The position numbers and the translations under genes were made by a program. DNA of 64,000 bases, taken from NCBI RefSeq assembly GCF_004104055.1, contig NZ_QOVJ01000001.1, positions 434,001 through 498,000 on the forward strand, given 5' to 3'. The notes beneath the pieces are model-generated. The model was not told the DNA's origin. It worked only from the letters and a program-made list of their open reading frames with translations, and made no database searches. Below are positions 51,895 through 61,003 of the stretch, piece by piece; within the stretch, counting starts at the first letter, position 1, and each line of letters starts with the position of its first letter. This stretch comes from Leeuwenhoekiella aestuarii (GTDB lineage: Bacteria; Bacteroidota; Bacteroidia; Flavobacteriales; Flavobacteriaceae).

Positions 51895-54030
51895 ATGTCC
51901 ACCATCCTCTCCTTCGTAAAATCGCAAACCAACCTCCCGGAAAGCAGCATTAAAAACACGCTGCAACTGCTGGAAGAAGATGCGACGATTCCCTTTATTG
52001 CGCGCTATCGTAAAGAACGCACCGGTAATCTGGACGAAGTGCAAATCGGGGATATTGTAAAATTTAAAGAGCAGTTTGAAACCTTAGAAAAACGCAAAGC
52101 CACCATTCTAAAAGCGTTAGAAGAACAGGAAGTATTAACACCGGAACTTCAGAAAGAGATTGAAAATACAAGCGATACGACGGCTTTAGAAGACTTGTAC
52201 CTTCCTTATAAAAAAACGCGAAAAACCAAAGCCGATACGGCTCGTGAAAACGGACTCGAACCCCTGGCCAAAATCATTATGGCTCAAAATACCCGGGATT
52301 TAGAACACGCAGCCGGAAGGTTCACAAACAAGGATGTCACTTCAACGGAAGAAGCCCTGGAGGGCGCTCGCCACATCATTGCAGAATGGATCAACGAGCG
52401 TACAGACCTGCGCAATTACCTCAGAAATCAGCTGGAGCGTCACGCCCAGATCACGACCAAAGTGGTTAAATCAAAAAAAGACGACGAGAAAGCCCTGAAA
52501 TACAAAGATTATTTTGAATGGGAAGAATCGCTTTCGCGCATTCCCTCGCATCGTTTTCTTGCGCTTTCCCGTGCTGCAGAAGAAGGATTTATTCGACTTA
52601 AAGTAGCTATTGATAACGATCGCGCTTTGGAGCACATGGAAAACCGACTCCTTAAATCTCAGGGCGATTGCGCAGATCAAATCAAAACTGCCGCCGCAGA
52701 TGCGTATAAGCGGTTGCTGTTCCCGGCTTTGAGTAACGAAGCGCTAAGTGCTGCAAAAGAAAATGCAGATGCCGAAGCGATTTCGGTTTTTGCTAAAAAT
52801 TTACGCCAGCTTCTGTTAGGTTCTCCGCTGGGTGAGAAACGCATACTGGCGATTGATCCCGGCTTTAGAACCGGTTGTAAAGTGGTTTGCCTGGATGAAA
52901 ATGGCGGACTTCAACATAACGAAACTATCTATCCGCATCCACCAAAAAACGATACCAAAGGCGCGATGCGGAAAATCAGCTTTCTGGTTGACGCACACAA
53001 GATCGAAGCTATTGCTATTGGTAACGGAACCGCTAGTCGGGAAACCGAACAGTTTATAAAACGCATGCAATTCAATAGAAATCTGGAAGTTTTTGTGGTG
53101 AGCGAAGCCGGCGCGAGTATTTATTCGGCTTCAAAAATCGCACGGGACGAATTTCCCAATTATGACGTGACCGTTCGTGGTGCGGTTTCCATTGGGCGCC
53201 GACTTGCAGATCCGCTAGCCGAACTCGTAAAGATTGATGCAAAATCCATTGGTGTAGGCCAATACCAGCACGATGTAGATCAAACCAAATTGAAAAATGA
53301 ACTCGACCGCGTGGTTGAAAGTTGTGTGAATACGGTTGGGGTAAACATCAACACCGCCAGTGTACCGCTGTTGAGCTATGTTTCCGGAATTGGGCCTAAA
53401 CTGGCAGAAAATATTGTTGCCTATCGCGACGAAAACGGTGCTTTCGCTTCGCGGAAAGAAATACTGAATGTTCCCCGTTTGGGTGCCAAAGCCTACGAAC
53501 AGGCGGCCGGTTTCCTGCGCGTTAAAAATGCCGAAAATCCGCTGGACGATTCTGCGGTGCATCCCGAACGCTACGATTTGGTTGAAAAAATGGCCAAAAG
53601 CCTAAAGGTTTCCGTGGAAGAATTGGTGGGCAACAAAACCGTTTTGAAAGAATTGAGTCTTGAAGATTATGTGACGGATGAAGTGGGCGAACTCACGCTG
53701 AAAGATATCGTTGACGAACTCGAAAAACCCGGACTGGATCCACGTGAGCCGGCAAAAGCGTTTACCTTCAATCAAAACATTCGCAAAATAGAGGATCTCG
53801 AAGTTGGTCAACTGCTTCCGGGGATTGTAAATAACATTACCAACTTTGGCGCTTTCGTAGATATCGGGATAAAAGAAAGTGGCTTGATTCACATCTCCAA
53901 CCTGGCCGACGGCTTTGTAAGTGATGTTAATGCACACGTGAGTTTGCAGGAACACGTAGTCGTTAAAGTGCTGGAAGTAGATATCAAGCGCAAGCGTATT
54001 CAGCTCAAATTGCATAAACTGAATGCTTAG
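51895..54030 (+). CDS. tex: Tex-family RNA-binding transcription accessory protein
   Basis: 711 residues. N-terminal helical domain with PFIARYRKERTGNLDEVQ near 34, YqgF-like RNase H fold (RILAIDPGFRTGCKVV near 318), tandem helix-hairpin-helix (SYVSGIGPKLAENIVAYR near 498) and a C-terminal S1 RNA-binding domain (PGIVNNITNFGAFVDIG near 641). Tex proteins act around transcription, related to eukaryotic Spt6. The stop overlaps the next gene by 8 bases. Confidence 0.96.
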   Translation: MSTILSFVKSQTNLPESSIKNTLQLLEEDATIPFIARYRKERTGNLDEVQIGDIVKFKEQFETLEKRKATILKALEEQEVLTPELQKEIENTSDTTALEDLYLPYKKTRKTKADTARENGLEPLAKIIMAQNTRDLEHAAGRFTNKDVTSTEEALEGARHIIAEWINERTDLRNYLRNQLERHAQITTKVVKSKKDDEKALKYKDYFEWEESLSRIPSHRFLALSRAAEEGFIRLKVAIDNDRALEHMENRLLKSQGDCADQIKTAAADAYKRLLFPALSNEALSAAKENADAEAISVFAKNLRQLLLGSPLGEKRILAIDPGFRTGCKVVCLDENGGLQHNETIYPHPPKNDTKGAMRKISFLVDAHKIEAIAIGNGTASRETEQFIKRMQFNRNLEVFVVSEAGASIYSASKIARDEFPNYDVTVRGAVSIGRRLADPLAELVKIDAKSIGVGQYQHDVDQTKLKNELDRVVESCVNTVGVNINTASVPLLSYVSGIGPKLAENIVAYRDENGAFASRKEILNVPRLGAKAYEQAAGFLRVKNAENPLDDSAVHPERYDLVEKMAKSLKVSVEELVGNKTVLKELSLEDYVTDEVGELTLKDIVDELEKPGLDPREPAKAFTFNQNIRKIEDLEVGQLLPGIVNNITNFGAFVDIGIKESGLIHISNLADGFVSDVNAHVSLQEHVVVKVLEVDIKRKRIQLKLHKLNA

Positions 54031-54925
54031 AATCGCATACCATCCCATCTATAAGCATCCACTTCCTGAAGGACACCGTTTCCCGATGGAAAAATACGAG
54101 CTGCTCCCCAAGCAGCTGCTTCACGAGGGTACCTGTACCGAAGCGAATTTCTACGAACCCGGTTTTCCTGATGAGAAATACATCACGGCTGTTCATACAC
54201 CCGAATACGTCACCAACCTTAAGACCCTTAATAGTGAGCGCAGAGCGGCACGCAAAATTGGCTTTCCGCTTTCGCAAGAATTGGTTGATCGCGAACAAAT
54301 TATTGCGCAGGGCACTATTTTGGGTTGTCATTACGCCTTAGAGAACGGCATCAGTTTTAATATCGCCGGTGGTACACATCACGCGTATTCTGATCACGGT
54401 GAAGCTTTTTGCCTGTTTAACGACCAGGCGATTGGCGCACGCTACCTTCAATCAAAGGGATTAGCGCAACAAGTTCTCATTGTAGATCTTGATGTACATC
54501 AGGGTAACGGTACGGCTGAAATTTTTCAGGGAGATGATTCGGTGTTTACCTTTAGTATCCACGGGGCAGGTAATTATCCGTTTAAGAAGGAAGTTTCCGA
54601 TCTCGATATAGCAATTCCTGACAACAGTGGCGATGCTTATTATTTAGGAAAGTTGAAAGAAACCCTGCCTCGTTTGATTGATCAGGTAAAACCCAACTTC
54701 ATTTTTTACCTTAGCGGCGTTGATATTCTAGAAACCGATAAACTTGGAAGGTTATCGTGCAGCGTTGGAGGCTGTAAAGAACGGGATCGTTTTGCCCTGA
54801 GTTGTTTTCGCGAAAGCAAAATCCCCGTTCAGGTTAGTATGGGCGGTGGGTATTCTCCTGATATTAAAATAATTATTGAAGCACACGCCAATACATACAG
54901 ATTAGCTCAGGAAATTTATTTTTAA
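54023..54925 (+). CDS. Histone-deacetylase-family (class II-like) amidohydrolase
   Basis: 300 residues of the arginase/deacetylase fold. Zinc and catalytic motifs: GGTHHAYSDHGEAFCLFND with the HH pair, VDLDVHQGNGTAEIF with D-x-H metal ligands, and FYLSGVDILETDKLG with the third aspartate, where GGGYSP closes the site. Bacterial members deacetylate acetylpolyamines or acetyl-lysine, and some reverse acetylation of acetyl-CoA synthetase; an acs gene lies 3.4 kb away but the link is not shown. It overlaps tex by 8 bases. Confidence 0.92.
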   Translation: MLRIAYHPIYKHPLPEGHRFPMEKYELLPKQLLHEGTCTEANFYEPGFPDEKYITAVHTPEYVTNLKTLNSERRAARKIGFPLSQELVDREQIIAQGTILGCHYALENGISFNIAGGTHHAYSDHGEAFCLFNDQAIGARYLQSKGLAQQVLIVDLDVHQGNGTAEIFQGDDSVFTFSIHGAGNYPFKKEVSDLDIAIPDNSGDAYYLGKLKETLPRLIDQVKPNFIFYLSGVDILETDKLGRLSCSVGGCKERDRFALSCFRESKIPVQVSMGGGYSPDIKIIIEAHANTYRLAQEIYF

Positions 54926-55010
54926 AATTTGAATTTCAACACTTTAAAGTTGTATCGGGTGATTTTCACCCTTTTTTAATATAAAAAATTGGTTTATAAC
55001 CTTTTATACC

Positions 55011-55018
55011 TATTTTTG
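55011..55018 (+). promoter_or_regulatory. -7 element (TATTTTTG) of the lipoprotein gene
   Basis: TATTTTTG matches TAnnTTTG with a TTGG about 22 bases upstream in the -33 position; 24 bases before the ATG at 55043. Confidence 0.55.
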
Positions 55019-55042
55019 TTAAAACTTTTAACAATTTTGAAA

Positions 55043-55582
55043 ATGAAGAAATTTACTACCTTTTTTGCCCTTACCATTTTTGCTTTCGCATTCAATTCTT
55101 GTGATGCAGTTGATGAATTGACTGAAATTGATGTTGATACCACTATCACAAAGGATTTAGTGATTAGCGTTGCCGAAGGAGAAACCACTTTTTCAGAAAG
55201 TGCTTCTATCAGTATTGATGATGAGCAAGTACAAGACAATCTTGATAAAATAGAAGATTTACAAATCACAAAACTTACCTACCAAATTCTTAGTGTAAGC
55301 GGTACTGAAGATGTTATCGCATCGGGTAGTTTCACTGCTGCGAGCAGTACGTATCCTTGGTTTTCTGCCGGGGATAGTGCTTCTGTTAATTTAACGACTG
55401 CCGCTGCTGATGGAACTGTCTACGAAATTGAAGTAAACCAGACTTTAGTAGATGCGTTTGAAGCAGACTTGAGAAGTGGTGCCACAGCAACATTATCAGC
55501 TTCAGGAACTGTATCTGATGCTCCTGTAAGCTTTACTGTACGTATTACCGCTGACGTTAAAGTAACTGTTGATGCGATCTAA
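55043..55582 (+). CDS. Hypothetical lipoprotein
   Basis: 179 residues from ATG 55043; the open frame to 54989 covers promoter sequence and is rejected. The signal KKFTTFFALTIFAFAFNSC ends in a lipobox cysteine near 20. The mature part is acidic and beta-rich with many Thr/Ser (ITKDLVISVAEGETTF, FTAASSTYPWFSAG, ATLSASGTVSDAPVSF). No known family recognised. Own promoter and terminator; a single-gene unit. Confidence 0.72.
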   Translation: MKKFTTFFALTIFAFAFNSCDAVDELTEIDVDTTITKDLVISVAEGETTFSESASISIDDEQVQDNLDKIEDLQITKLTYQILSVSGTEDVIASGSFTAASSTYPWFSAGDSASVNLTTAAADGTVYEIEVNQTLVDAFEADLRSGATATLSASGTVSDAPVSFTVRITADVKVTVDAI

Positions 55583-55597
55583 TAGATACTCAATTTA

Positions 55598-55631
55598 TAA
55601 AAAACCCGATGCCATCGCATTGGGTTTTTTT
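55598..55631 (+). terminator. Rho-independent terminator after the lipoprotein gene
   Basis: AAAAACCC and GGGTTTTTT arms with inner ATGC/GCAT pairing and a seven-T run. Confidence 0.85.
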
Positions 55632-55718
55632 ATGCCCTGTTTTTCCTGAAAACCAGTAAGTGCAGGTAGCACACTTGTTAATAATGAGTTATATTCGTAA
55701 AAAATTAACAATTATTTT

Positions 55719-55979
55719 ATGCCTATACCTGAAAATGCCCGGAAATACTGGCGCGAAAACATCAAATATCTCACCGTCTTATTGATCATTTGGTTCGCTG
55801 TTTCCTTTGGTTGCGGCATACTTTTTAAAGACTTCCTCAATCGATATAGTTTGGGCGGTTTTAAATTGGGCTTTTGGTTTGCCCAGCAGGGCAGTATCTA
55901 TGTGTTTGTGATTCTCATTTTTGTCTACATCCGGCTCATGAACAAACTGGATAAGAAATACGGCTACAACGAAAAATAA
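55719..55979 (+). CDS. DUF4212 small subunit of SSS-family symporter
   Basis: 86 residues: ARKYWRENIKYLTVLLIIWF and FWFAQQGSIYVFVILIFVYI (read in parts) give two membrane helices, with the RLMNKLDKKYGYNE end typical of DUF4212. These proteins pair with sodium:solute symporters of the VC_2705 type. It starts 20 bases before the symporter gene. Confidence 0.9.
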   Translation: MPIPENARKYWRENIKYLTVLLIIWFAVSFGCGILFKDFLNRYSLGGFKLGFWFAQQGSIYVFVILIFVYIRLMNKLDKKYGYNEK

Positions 55980-55999
55980 CCCACACCAATCAACTTATT

Positions 56000-57772
56000 A
56001 TGGATGTTCAAATCTGGACCTGGCTATTAGTAGGCGTATCATTTGCGCTTTATTTTGGAATTGCAATCTGGGCCCGTGCGGGTTCTACTAAAGAATTTTA
56101 TGTTGCCGGCGGCGGCGTCTCCCCTTTAGCCAATGGGATGGCAACCGCGGCAGACTGGATGAGTGCGGCTTCGTTTATCTCGATGGCCGGTATTATTTCC
56201 TTTGCAGGTTATGATGGTTCGGTATATTTAATGGGTTGGACCGGCGGTTATGTGCTTCTTGCGCTTTTGTTGGCGCCTTATCTGCGTAAGTTTGGCAAGT
56301 TTACCGTACCCGATTTTATCGGCGATCGTTATTACTCCAACACCGCCCGTACCGTTGCCGTGATCTGCGCCCTTATCGTATCGTTTACCTACGTGGCCGG
56401 ACAAATGCGTGGTGTAGGTATCGTTTTTTCACAGTTTCTTCAGGTTGAGATTACCACCGGGGTGGTCATTGGGATGGCTGTGGTTCTGGTATTCGCTTTT
56501 TTAGGCGGAATGAAAGGCATCACCTATACTCAGGTTGCGCAATACTGCGTGCTCATTTTTGCCTTTATGGTACCCGCGATTTTTATTTCGATACAAATGA
56601 CGGGTAATATTATTCCGCAGATTGGGATGGGCGGTCGTGTAGAAGATGGCACCTACCTTCTTCAGAAACTGGACAACCTGCATACGCAGCTGGGCTTTAA
56701 AGAATATACCGAAGGCACCAAATCTACCTGGGATGTTTTTGCAATTACCCTGGCCCTTATGGCAGGTACTGCCGGACTGCCTCATGTAATCGTGCGCTTT
56801 TTTACGGTCCCCAATGTAAAAGATGCCCGTAAATCAGCCGGGTGGGCATTACTGCTTATTGCTATTCTGTATACCACGGCACCGGCAGTTTCAGTTTTTG
56901 CGCGTACCAACTTAATTGAAACCGTAAGCAATCAGGAGTATTCTTCGTTGCCGGAATGGTTTAAAAACTGGGAAAATATGGGGCTTATTGCCTGGTCTGA
57001 TAAAAATGAAGATGGAAAAATTCAATATGTAAATGGAGAAGCCACCACTGGAAAACCGGAGTTTACCGATGCTCGTGGCGCCAACGGAGAACGCATCATT
57101 TCCAATGCTTCTTCGGAAACTAACGAACTCTATGTAGATCGGGATATTATGGTACTGGCAAATCCTGAAATTGCTCAACTACCCGCATGGGTGATTGCCC
57201 TAGTTGCCGCCGGTGGACTCGCCGCAGCGCTGTCTACGGCTGCCGGTTTGTTACTGGTCATTTCAACTTCGGTATCTCACGACCTGATTAAAAAACAATT
57301 AAAACCTGATATTTCAGACAAAGGCGAATTGCTGGCGGCACGTATTAGTATTTTTGTTGCTGTGGTTGTAGCAGGTATTTTTGGCATTTATCCGCCGGGA
57401 TTTGTAGCCGCCGTCGTTGCACTGGCTTTCGGGCTTGCGGCTGCTTCGTTCTTTCCGGCAATTGTTCTAGGGATTTTTGACAAACGCATGAACCGGCAGG
57501 GCGCCATTAGCGGAATGATCGTAGGGATCATCCTGATGCTGTTTTATATGATACGGTTTAAGACCGGCCTCATTGGTGTTCTAGATCCGCTACCGCCATC
57601 CGAATGGTGGTTTGGCACCTCACCTGAAGGTTTTGGAACCGTAGCGATGACGGTAAATGTGGTTATTTCGGTAATCGTTTCCAGACTTACACCTGCACCA
57701 CCTGAAGATGTACAGGATATTGTAGAAAACATTCGTATTCCCAGCGGTGCAGGAGAAGCTCATGATCATTAA
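56000..57772 (+). CDS. Sodium:solute symporter, VC_2705/ActP-like (acetate or monocarboxylate uptake)
   Basis: 590 residues, about 13 membrane helices. SSS-family motifs: FYVAGGGVSPLANGMATAADWMSAASFISMAG (read in parts), YVAGQMRGVGIVFSQFL, TAGLPHVIVRFFTV and GGLAAALSTAAGLLLVISTS. About 310-390 is a polar insertion (WSDKNEDGKIQYVNGE) seen in this subgroup. With DUF4212 upstream and acetyl-CoA synthetase downstream it most likely imports acetate with Na+. Substrate is inferred from position and family. Confidence 0.9.
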   Translation: MDVQIWTWLLVGVSFALYFGIAIWARAGSTKEFYVAGGGVSPLANGMATAADWMSAASFISMAGIISFAGYDGSVYLMGWTGGYVLLALLLAPYLRKFGKFTVPDFIGDRYYSNTARTVAVICALIVSFTYVAGQMRGVGIVFSQFLQVEITTGVVIGMAVVLVFAFLGGMKGITYTQVAQYCVLIFAFMVPAIFISIQMTGNIIPQIGMGGRVEDGTYLLQKLDNLHTQLGFKEYTEGTKSTWDVFAITLALMAGTAGLPHVIVRFFTVPNVKDARKSAGWALLLIAILYTTAPAVSVFARTNLIETVSNQEYSSLPEWFKNWENMGLIAWSDKNEDGKIQYVNGEATTGKPEFTDARGANGERIISNASSETNELYVDRDIMVLANPEIAQLPAWVIALVAAGGLAAALSTAAGLLLVISTSVSHDLIKKQLKPDISDKGELLAARISIFVAVVVAGIFGIYPPGFVAAVVALAFGLAAASFFPAIVLGIFDKRMNRQGAISGMIVGIILMLFYMIRFKTGLIGVLDPLPPSEWWFGTSPEGFGTVAMTVNVVISVIVSRLTPAPPEDVQDIVENIRIPSGAGEAHDH

Positions 57773-57795
57773 TTTTTGAAAAATAGATTTTAATA

Positions 57796-58179
57796 ATGCC
57801 GTCTTTCAAATTCAATCACATTGCACTTTCGGTAAAAGATGTGAATGCCTCGGTTGATTTTTATCAAAACGTATTTCAGTTTGAAGAACTGGAAAATACC
57901 GCTTCCAACTCAAAGACGCGTTGGTTATCGCTGGGTGAAGGCAGAGAATTGCACCTGATTCCCAGGCCTGATGCGGTGATTAAAACCAACAAAGCCGTTC
58001 ATTTTGCTATGGCTACTTCAGATCTAACTGCATTTATCACCCATATAGAAACTCTTGGTATTGCGTATTCAGATTGGAAAGACACACCTTTAAAAAACTA
58101 CGTCAGGGATGATGGAATTAGGCAGGTTTATTTTCAGGATCCCGATGCCTACTGGATTGAAGTCAATGAAGCATTCTGA
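57796..58179 (+). CDS. VOC-family protein in the acetate operon
   Basis: 127 residues: FNHIALSVKDVNASVDFYQNVF at the start (first glyoxalase half) and YFQDPDAYWIEVNEAF at the end with the metal-ligand glutamate; HLIPRPDAVIKTNKAVHFA in the middle. It is a single-half lactoylglutathione-lyase-like protein of unknown substrate, 23 bases after the symporter gene. Confidence 0.85.
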   Translation: MPSFKFNHIALSVKDVNASVDFYQNVFQFEELENTASNSKTRWLSLGEGRELHLIPRPDAVIKTNKAVHFAMATSDLTAFITHIETLGIAYSDWKDTPLKNYVRDDGIRQVYFQDPDAYWIEVNEAF

Positions 58180-58309
58180 TTGGATTGTATTCCATTTTCA
58201 TTTTTTAGCAAAAATTTAATGAAATCGATACATTCCCGATAGAAAAGTTCAGACAGAATCGATATCGTTTTAGTAATTTTAAGCGTCATAACTACAAGTA
58301 TTAAATCGC

Positions 58310-60220
58310 ATGAGTAATTATCATATCAAACATTTAGAAGAATATTTTCAAGTCTATCGCAAATCGGTACGCAATCCTGAAAGTTATTGGGAAGAAATTG
58401 CCGAAGAACACTTTATGTGGCACAAACGCTGGGATAATGTATTAAGCTATGACTTTGAGAAGCCGGAATTTAAATGGTTTGAAGGAGCAAAACTCAACAT
58501 TACCGAAAATTGCATCGACCGCCATCTGCGTACACGAGGTGATAAGACAGCCATTCTTTTTGAGCCCAACAATCCGGATGAGGAAGCACAGCACATCAGC
58601 TATAACGAGTTGCACGAACGTGTCGCTAAAATGGCCAATGTGTTCAAATCACAAGGAGTCAAAAAAGGAGATCGTGTCTGTATCTACTTACCTATGATTC
58701 CCGAACTGGCTGTTTCAGTCCTTGCATGTGCCCGAATAGGCGCGATCCATTCCGTTGTATTTGCCGGGTTTTCGTCCAGTGCGCTTGCAACCCGTATTAA
58801 TGACTCTGACTGTAAACTGGTTATCACCAGCGACGGATCTTTTCGCGGTAGCAAAACCATCGATTTAAAAGGAATTGTTGATGAGGGATTGAAAAAATGC
58901 GACAGCGTCGAAACCGTTTTGGTTGTAAATCGCATCAATGCAGAAATTGAAATGAAAGAAGGCCGTGACCAATGGTTACAGCCACTTCTGGAAAAAGCTG
59001 AAACTACCTGTGCTCCCGAAATTATGGATGCTGAAGATCCGCTGTTTATTTTATACACGTCGGGATCAACCGGAACGCCCAAAGGAATGGTACATACCAC
59101 CGCCGGGTATATGGTCTATTCTGCGTTTACCTTTAAAAATGTATTTCAATACCGGGAAGATGATGTGTACTGGTGTACGGCAGACATCGGCTGGATCACC
59201 GGTCACAGTTATATTGTTTACGGTCCGCTGGCCAATGGCGCCACAACAGTTATGTTTGAAGGCGTGCCCAGCTATCCCGATTATGGCCGCTTCTGGGAGA
59301 TTGTAGAAAAACATAAAGTCACCCAGTTTTATACCGCGCCAACAGCAATTAGAGCTTTAGCCAAAGAAAATCTGGAACACGTAGAAAAATACGACCTGAC
59401 TTCCTTAAAAGTACTGGGTACCGTAGGCGAACCCATCAATGAAGAAGCATGGCACTGGTATGACGAAAATATCGGAAAGAAAAAATGCCCTATTGTAGAT
59501 ACCTGGTGGCAAACCGAAACCGGGGGAATTATGATCTCGCCTATTCCCTACTCCACCCCCGCGATTCCAACTTTTGCCACTTTGCCGCTACCTGGTATTC
59601 AGCCAGCGCTTATGGATGAAGAAGGAAACGAAATCAAAGGCAATCAGGTTGATGGCAGGTTGTGTATCAAATTTCCCTGGCCATCGATGGCCCGTACCAT
59701 TTGGGGCAATCATCAACGCTATAAAGACACTTATTTCTCAGCCTTTAAAAACATGTATTTTACGGGAGATGGGGCTTTACGCGATAGCGTAGGCTATTAC
59801 CGTATTACCGGTCGGGTAGACGACGTAGTGATCGTTAGCGGTCACAATCTGGGCACAGCACCTATAGAAGATGCGATTAACGAGCACCCGGCAGTGGCCG
59901 AAAGTGCCATTGTGGGTTATCCACACGAAGTGAAAGGTAATGCGCTTTATGGCTATGTGATCCTTAAAGAAACCGGGGAAAGTCGTAATCAGGACAACCT
60001 GCGTAAAGAGATCAATCAATTGATTTCAGATCGAATTGGGCCTATCGCCAAGTTGGATAAAATTCAGTTTACAAATGGACTTCCAAAAACCCGTAGTGGT
60101 AAAATCATGCGTCGTATTCTGCGTAAAATAGCTTCTAATGACACCTCAAATCTGGGAGACACCAGTACATTACTAAATCCTGAAATTGTACAAGAGGTGA
60201 TGGATAATGTGATTAAATAA
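58310..60220 (+). CDS. acs: Acetyl-CoA synthetase
   Basis: Activates acetate to acetyl-CoA through acetyl-AMP. 636 residues: N-terminal YFQVYRKSVRNPESYWEE, AMP-loop YTSGSTGTPKGMVHT near 251, DTWWQTETGG near 400, TGDGALRDSVGYY, GRVDDVVIVSGHNLGT, and the acetylation-site segment LPKTRSGKIMRRILRK near 595, whose lysine is the usual regulatory acetylation target. Last gene of the acetate uptake-activation cluster. Confidence 0.96.
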   Translation: MSNYHIKHLEEYFQVYRKSVRNPESYWEEIAEEHFMWHKRWDNVLSYDFEKPEFKWFEGAKLNITENCIDRHLRTRGDKTAILFEPNNPDEEAQHISYNELHERVAKMANVFKSQGVKKGDRVCIYLPMIPELAVSVLACARIGAIHSVVFAGFSSSALATRINDSDCKLVITSDGSFRGSKTIDLKGIVDEGLKKCDSVETVLVVNRINAEIEMKEGRDQWLQPLLEKAETTCAPEIMDAEDPLFILYTSGSTGTPKGMVHTTAGYMVYSAFTFKNVFQYREDDVYWCTADIGWITGHSYIVYGPLANGATTVMFEGVPSYPDYGRFWEIVEKHKVTQFYTAPTAIRALAKENLEHVEKYDLTSLKVLGTVGEPINEEAWHWYDENIGKKKCPIVDTWWQTETGGIMISPIPYSTPAIPTFATLPLPGIQPALMDEEGNEIKGNQVDGRLCIKFPWPSMARTIWGNHQRYKDTYFSAFKNMYFTGDGALRDSVGYYRITGRVDDVVIVSGHNLGTAPIEDAINEHPAVAESAIVGYPHEVKGNALYGYVILKETGESRNQDNLRKEINQLISDRIGPIAKLDKIQFTNGLPKTRSGKIMRRILRKIASNDTSNLGDTSTLLNPEIVQEVMDNVIK

Positions 60221-60231
60221 GTATTGCTCTT

Positions 60232-60267
60232 GCTTCGGTACAATTGCTCCTGCGGGCAATCACTCAG
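60232..60267 (-). repeat. CTGAGTGATT/GTACCGAAGC motif pair, copy 3 (inverted)
   Basis: On the minus strand CTGAGTGATT (60267-60258) precedes GTACCGAAGC (60241-60232). It forms 10-bp and 14-bp perfect inverted matches with copy 2 at 60331-60377, bracketing the terminator. Confidence 0.6.
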
Positions 60268-60301
60268 CAACCGCAATGAACACATACATTTAGTTTAAAA
60301 T

Positions 60302-60344
60302 AAAAATCACTCAACTACCACAATCGGTAGCTGAGTGATTTTTT
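60302..60344. terminator. Bidirectional terminator between acs and ssb
   Basis: AAAAATCACTCA-CTACC and GGTAG-TGAGTGATTTTT make a long stem with one bulge and A/T runs, ending both the acs (+) and ssb (-) units. Confidence 0.88.
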
Positions 60345-60377
60345 GAGTTTGAAAAACTCTAAAAATTGTACCGAAGC
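60331..60377 (+). repeat. CTGAGTGATT/GTACCGAAGC motif pair, copy 2
   Basis: CTGAGTGATTTTTTGA at 60331 and AATTGTACCGAAGC at 60364-60377, the last base touching the ssb stop. Same blocks as copy 1 at 31380. Confidence 0.6.
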
Positions 60378-60709
60378 TACTTACTCAGCATCAACAGCTC
60401 GTCGCAGACAATCTCAGTAAGATAGCGTTTCTCACCTTGTTTGGTTTCATATGAACGAGAGGTTAATTTCCCTTCAATAGCAATTTCTTTGCCTTTTGAA
60501 AGATAGTTTTCAATTATTTCCGCCGTTTTACCCCAGGCCACTACATTGTGCCATTGTGTATCTGTGACGCGTTCGCCTTTATTGTTTTTGTAAGTTTCAT
60601 TAGTCGCGATACTGAATTTTGCCAGCTTCTTACCCGATTCCAGATTTACGATTTCAGGATCATTACCTAAGTTTCCGATCAACTGTACTTTGTTTCTTAA
60701 TGTGCTCAT
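60377..60709 (-). CDS. ssb: Single-stranded DNA-binding protein, short form
   Basis: 110 residues: STLRNKVQLIGNLGNDPEI at the start, FSIATNETYKN, DTQWHNVVAWGKTAEI and GKEIAIEGKLTSRSYET give the complete OB fold. It ends at CDELLMLSK without the acidic C-terminal tip (D-D-I-P-F type) that recruits partner proteins in replication SSB. It is thus probably a secondary SSB; the main one would be elsewhere. Confidence 0.92.
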   Translation of the reverse strand: MSTLRNKVQLIGNLGNDPEIVNLESGKKLAKFSIATNETYKNNKGERVTDTQWHNVVAWGKTAEIIENYLSKGKEIAIEGKLTSRSYETKQGEKRYLTEIVCDELLMLSK

Positions 60710-60742
60710 GATTTTTGTTTTTACGTTAAACAGTTAATATTT

Positions 60743-60762
60743 ATTTCCACGAAGGTGGAAAT
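60743..60762. promoter_or_regulatory. Perfect hairpin in the ssb upstream region
   Basis: ATTTCCAC (60743-60750), loop GAAG, GTGGAAAT (60755-60762), 33 bases before the ssb start. Possible operator or leader hairpin. Farther on, CGTTTGTA is repeated at 60870 and 60880 with 10-base spacing. Confidence 0.35.
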
Positions 60763-61003
60763 CTCATTTGCCCTCATTACAGATCTTTTACTGTAACTCA
60801 TTGACAGGGCAAAGATTAGAAAGGCCTCAAAAAACAGTCGGTTGGTAAGTAGTTACTTTCGCTTATAATCGTTTGTAAACGTTTGTACTACGGATAATTA
60901 CCATTACTAATCAAAAAGTCCCTGTGTTAAAAGGGAAAATAACCTATTGACTTTCAGCATAATTATAAACAATTTGCCAGTGAACTAACAAAAGCCCAAC
61001 TTT

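Noticed and set aside
53602-54048. 148-residue minus-strand frame under tex
   Set aside because: Antisense shadow of a clearly coding gene; no coherent fold or promoter.
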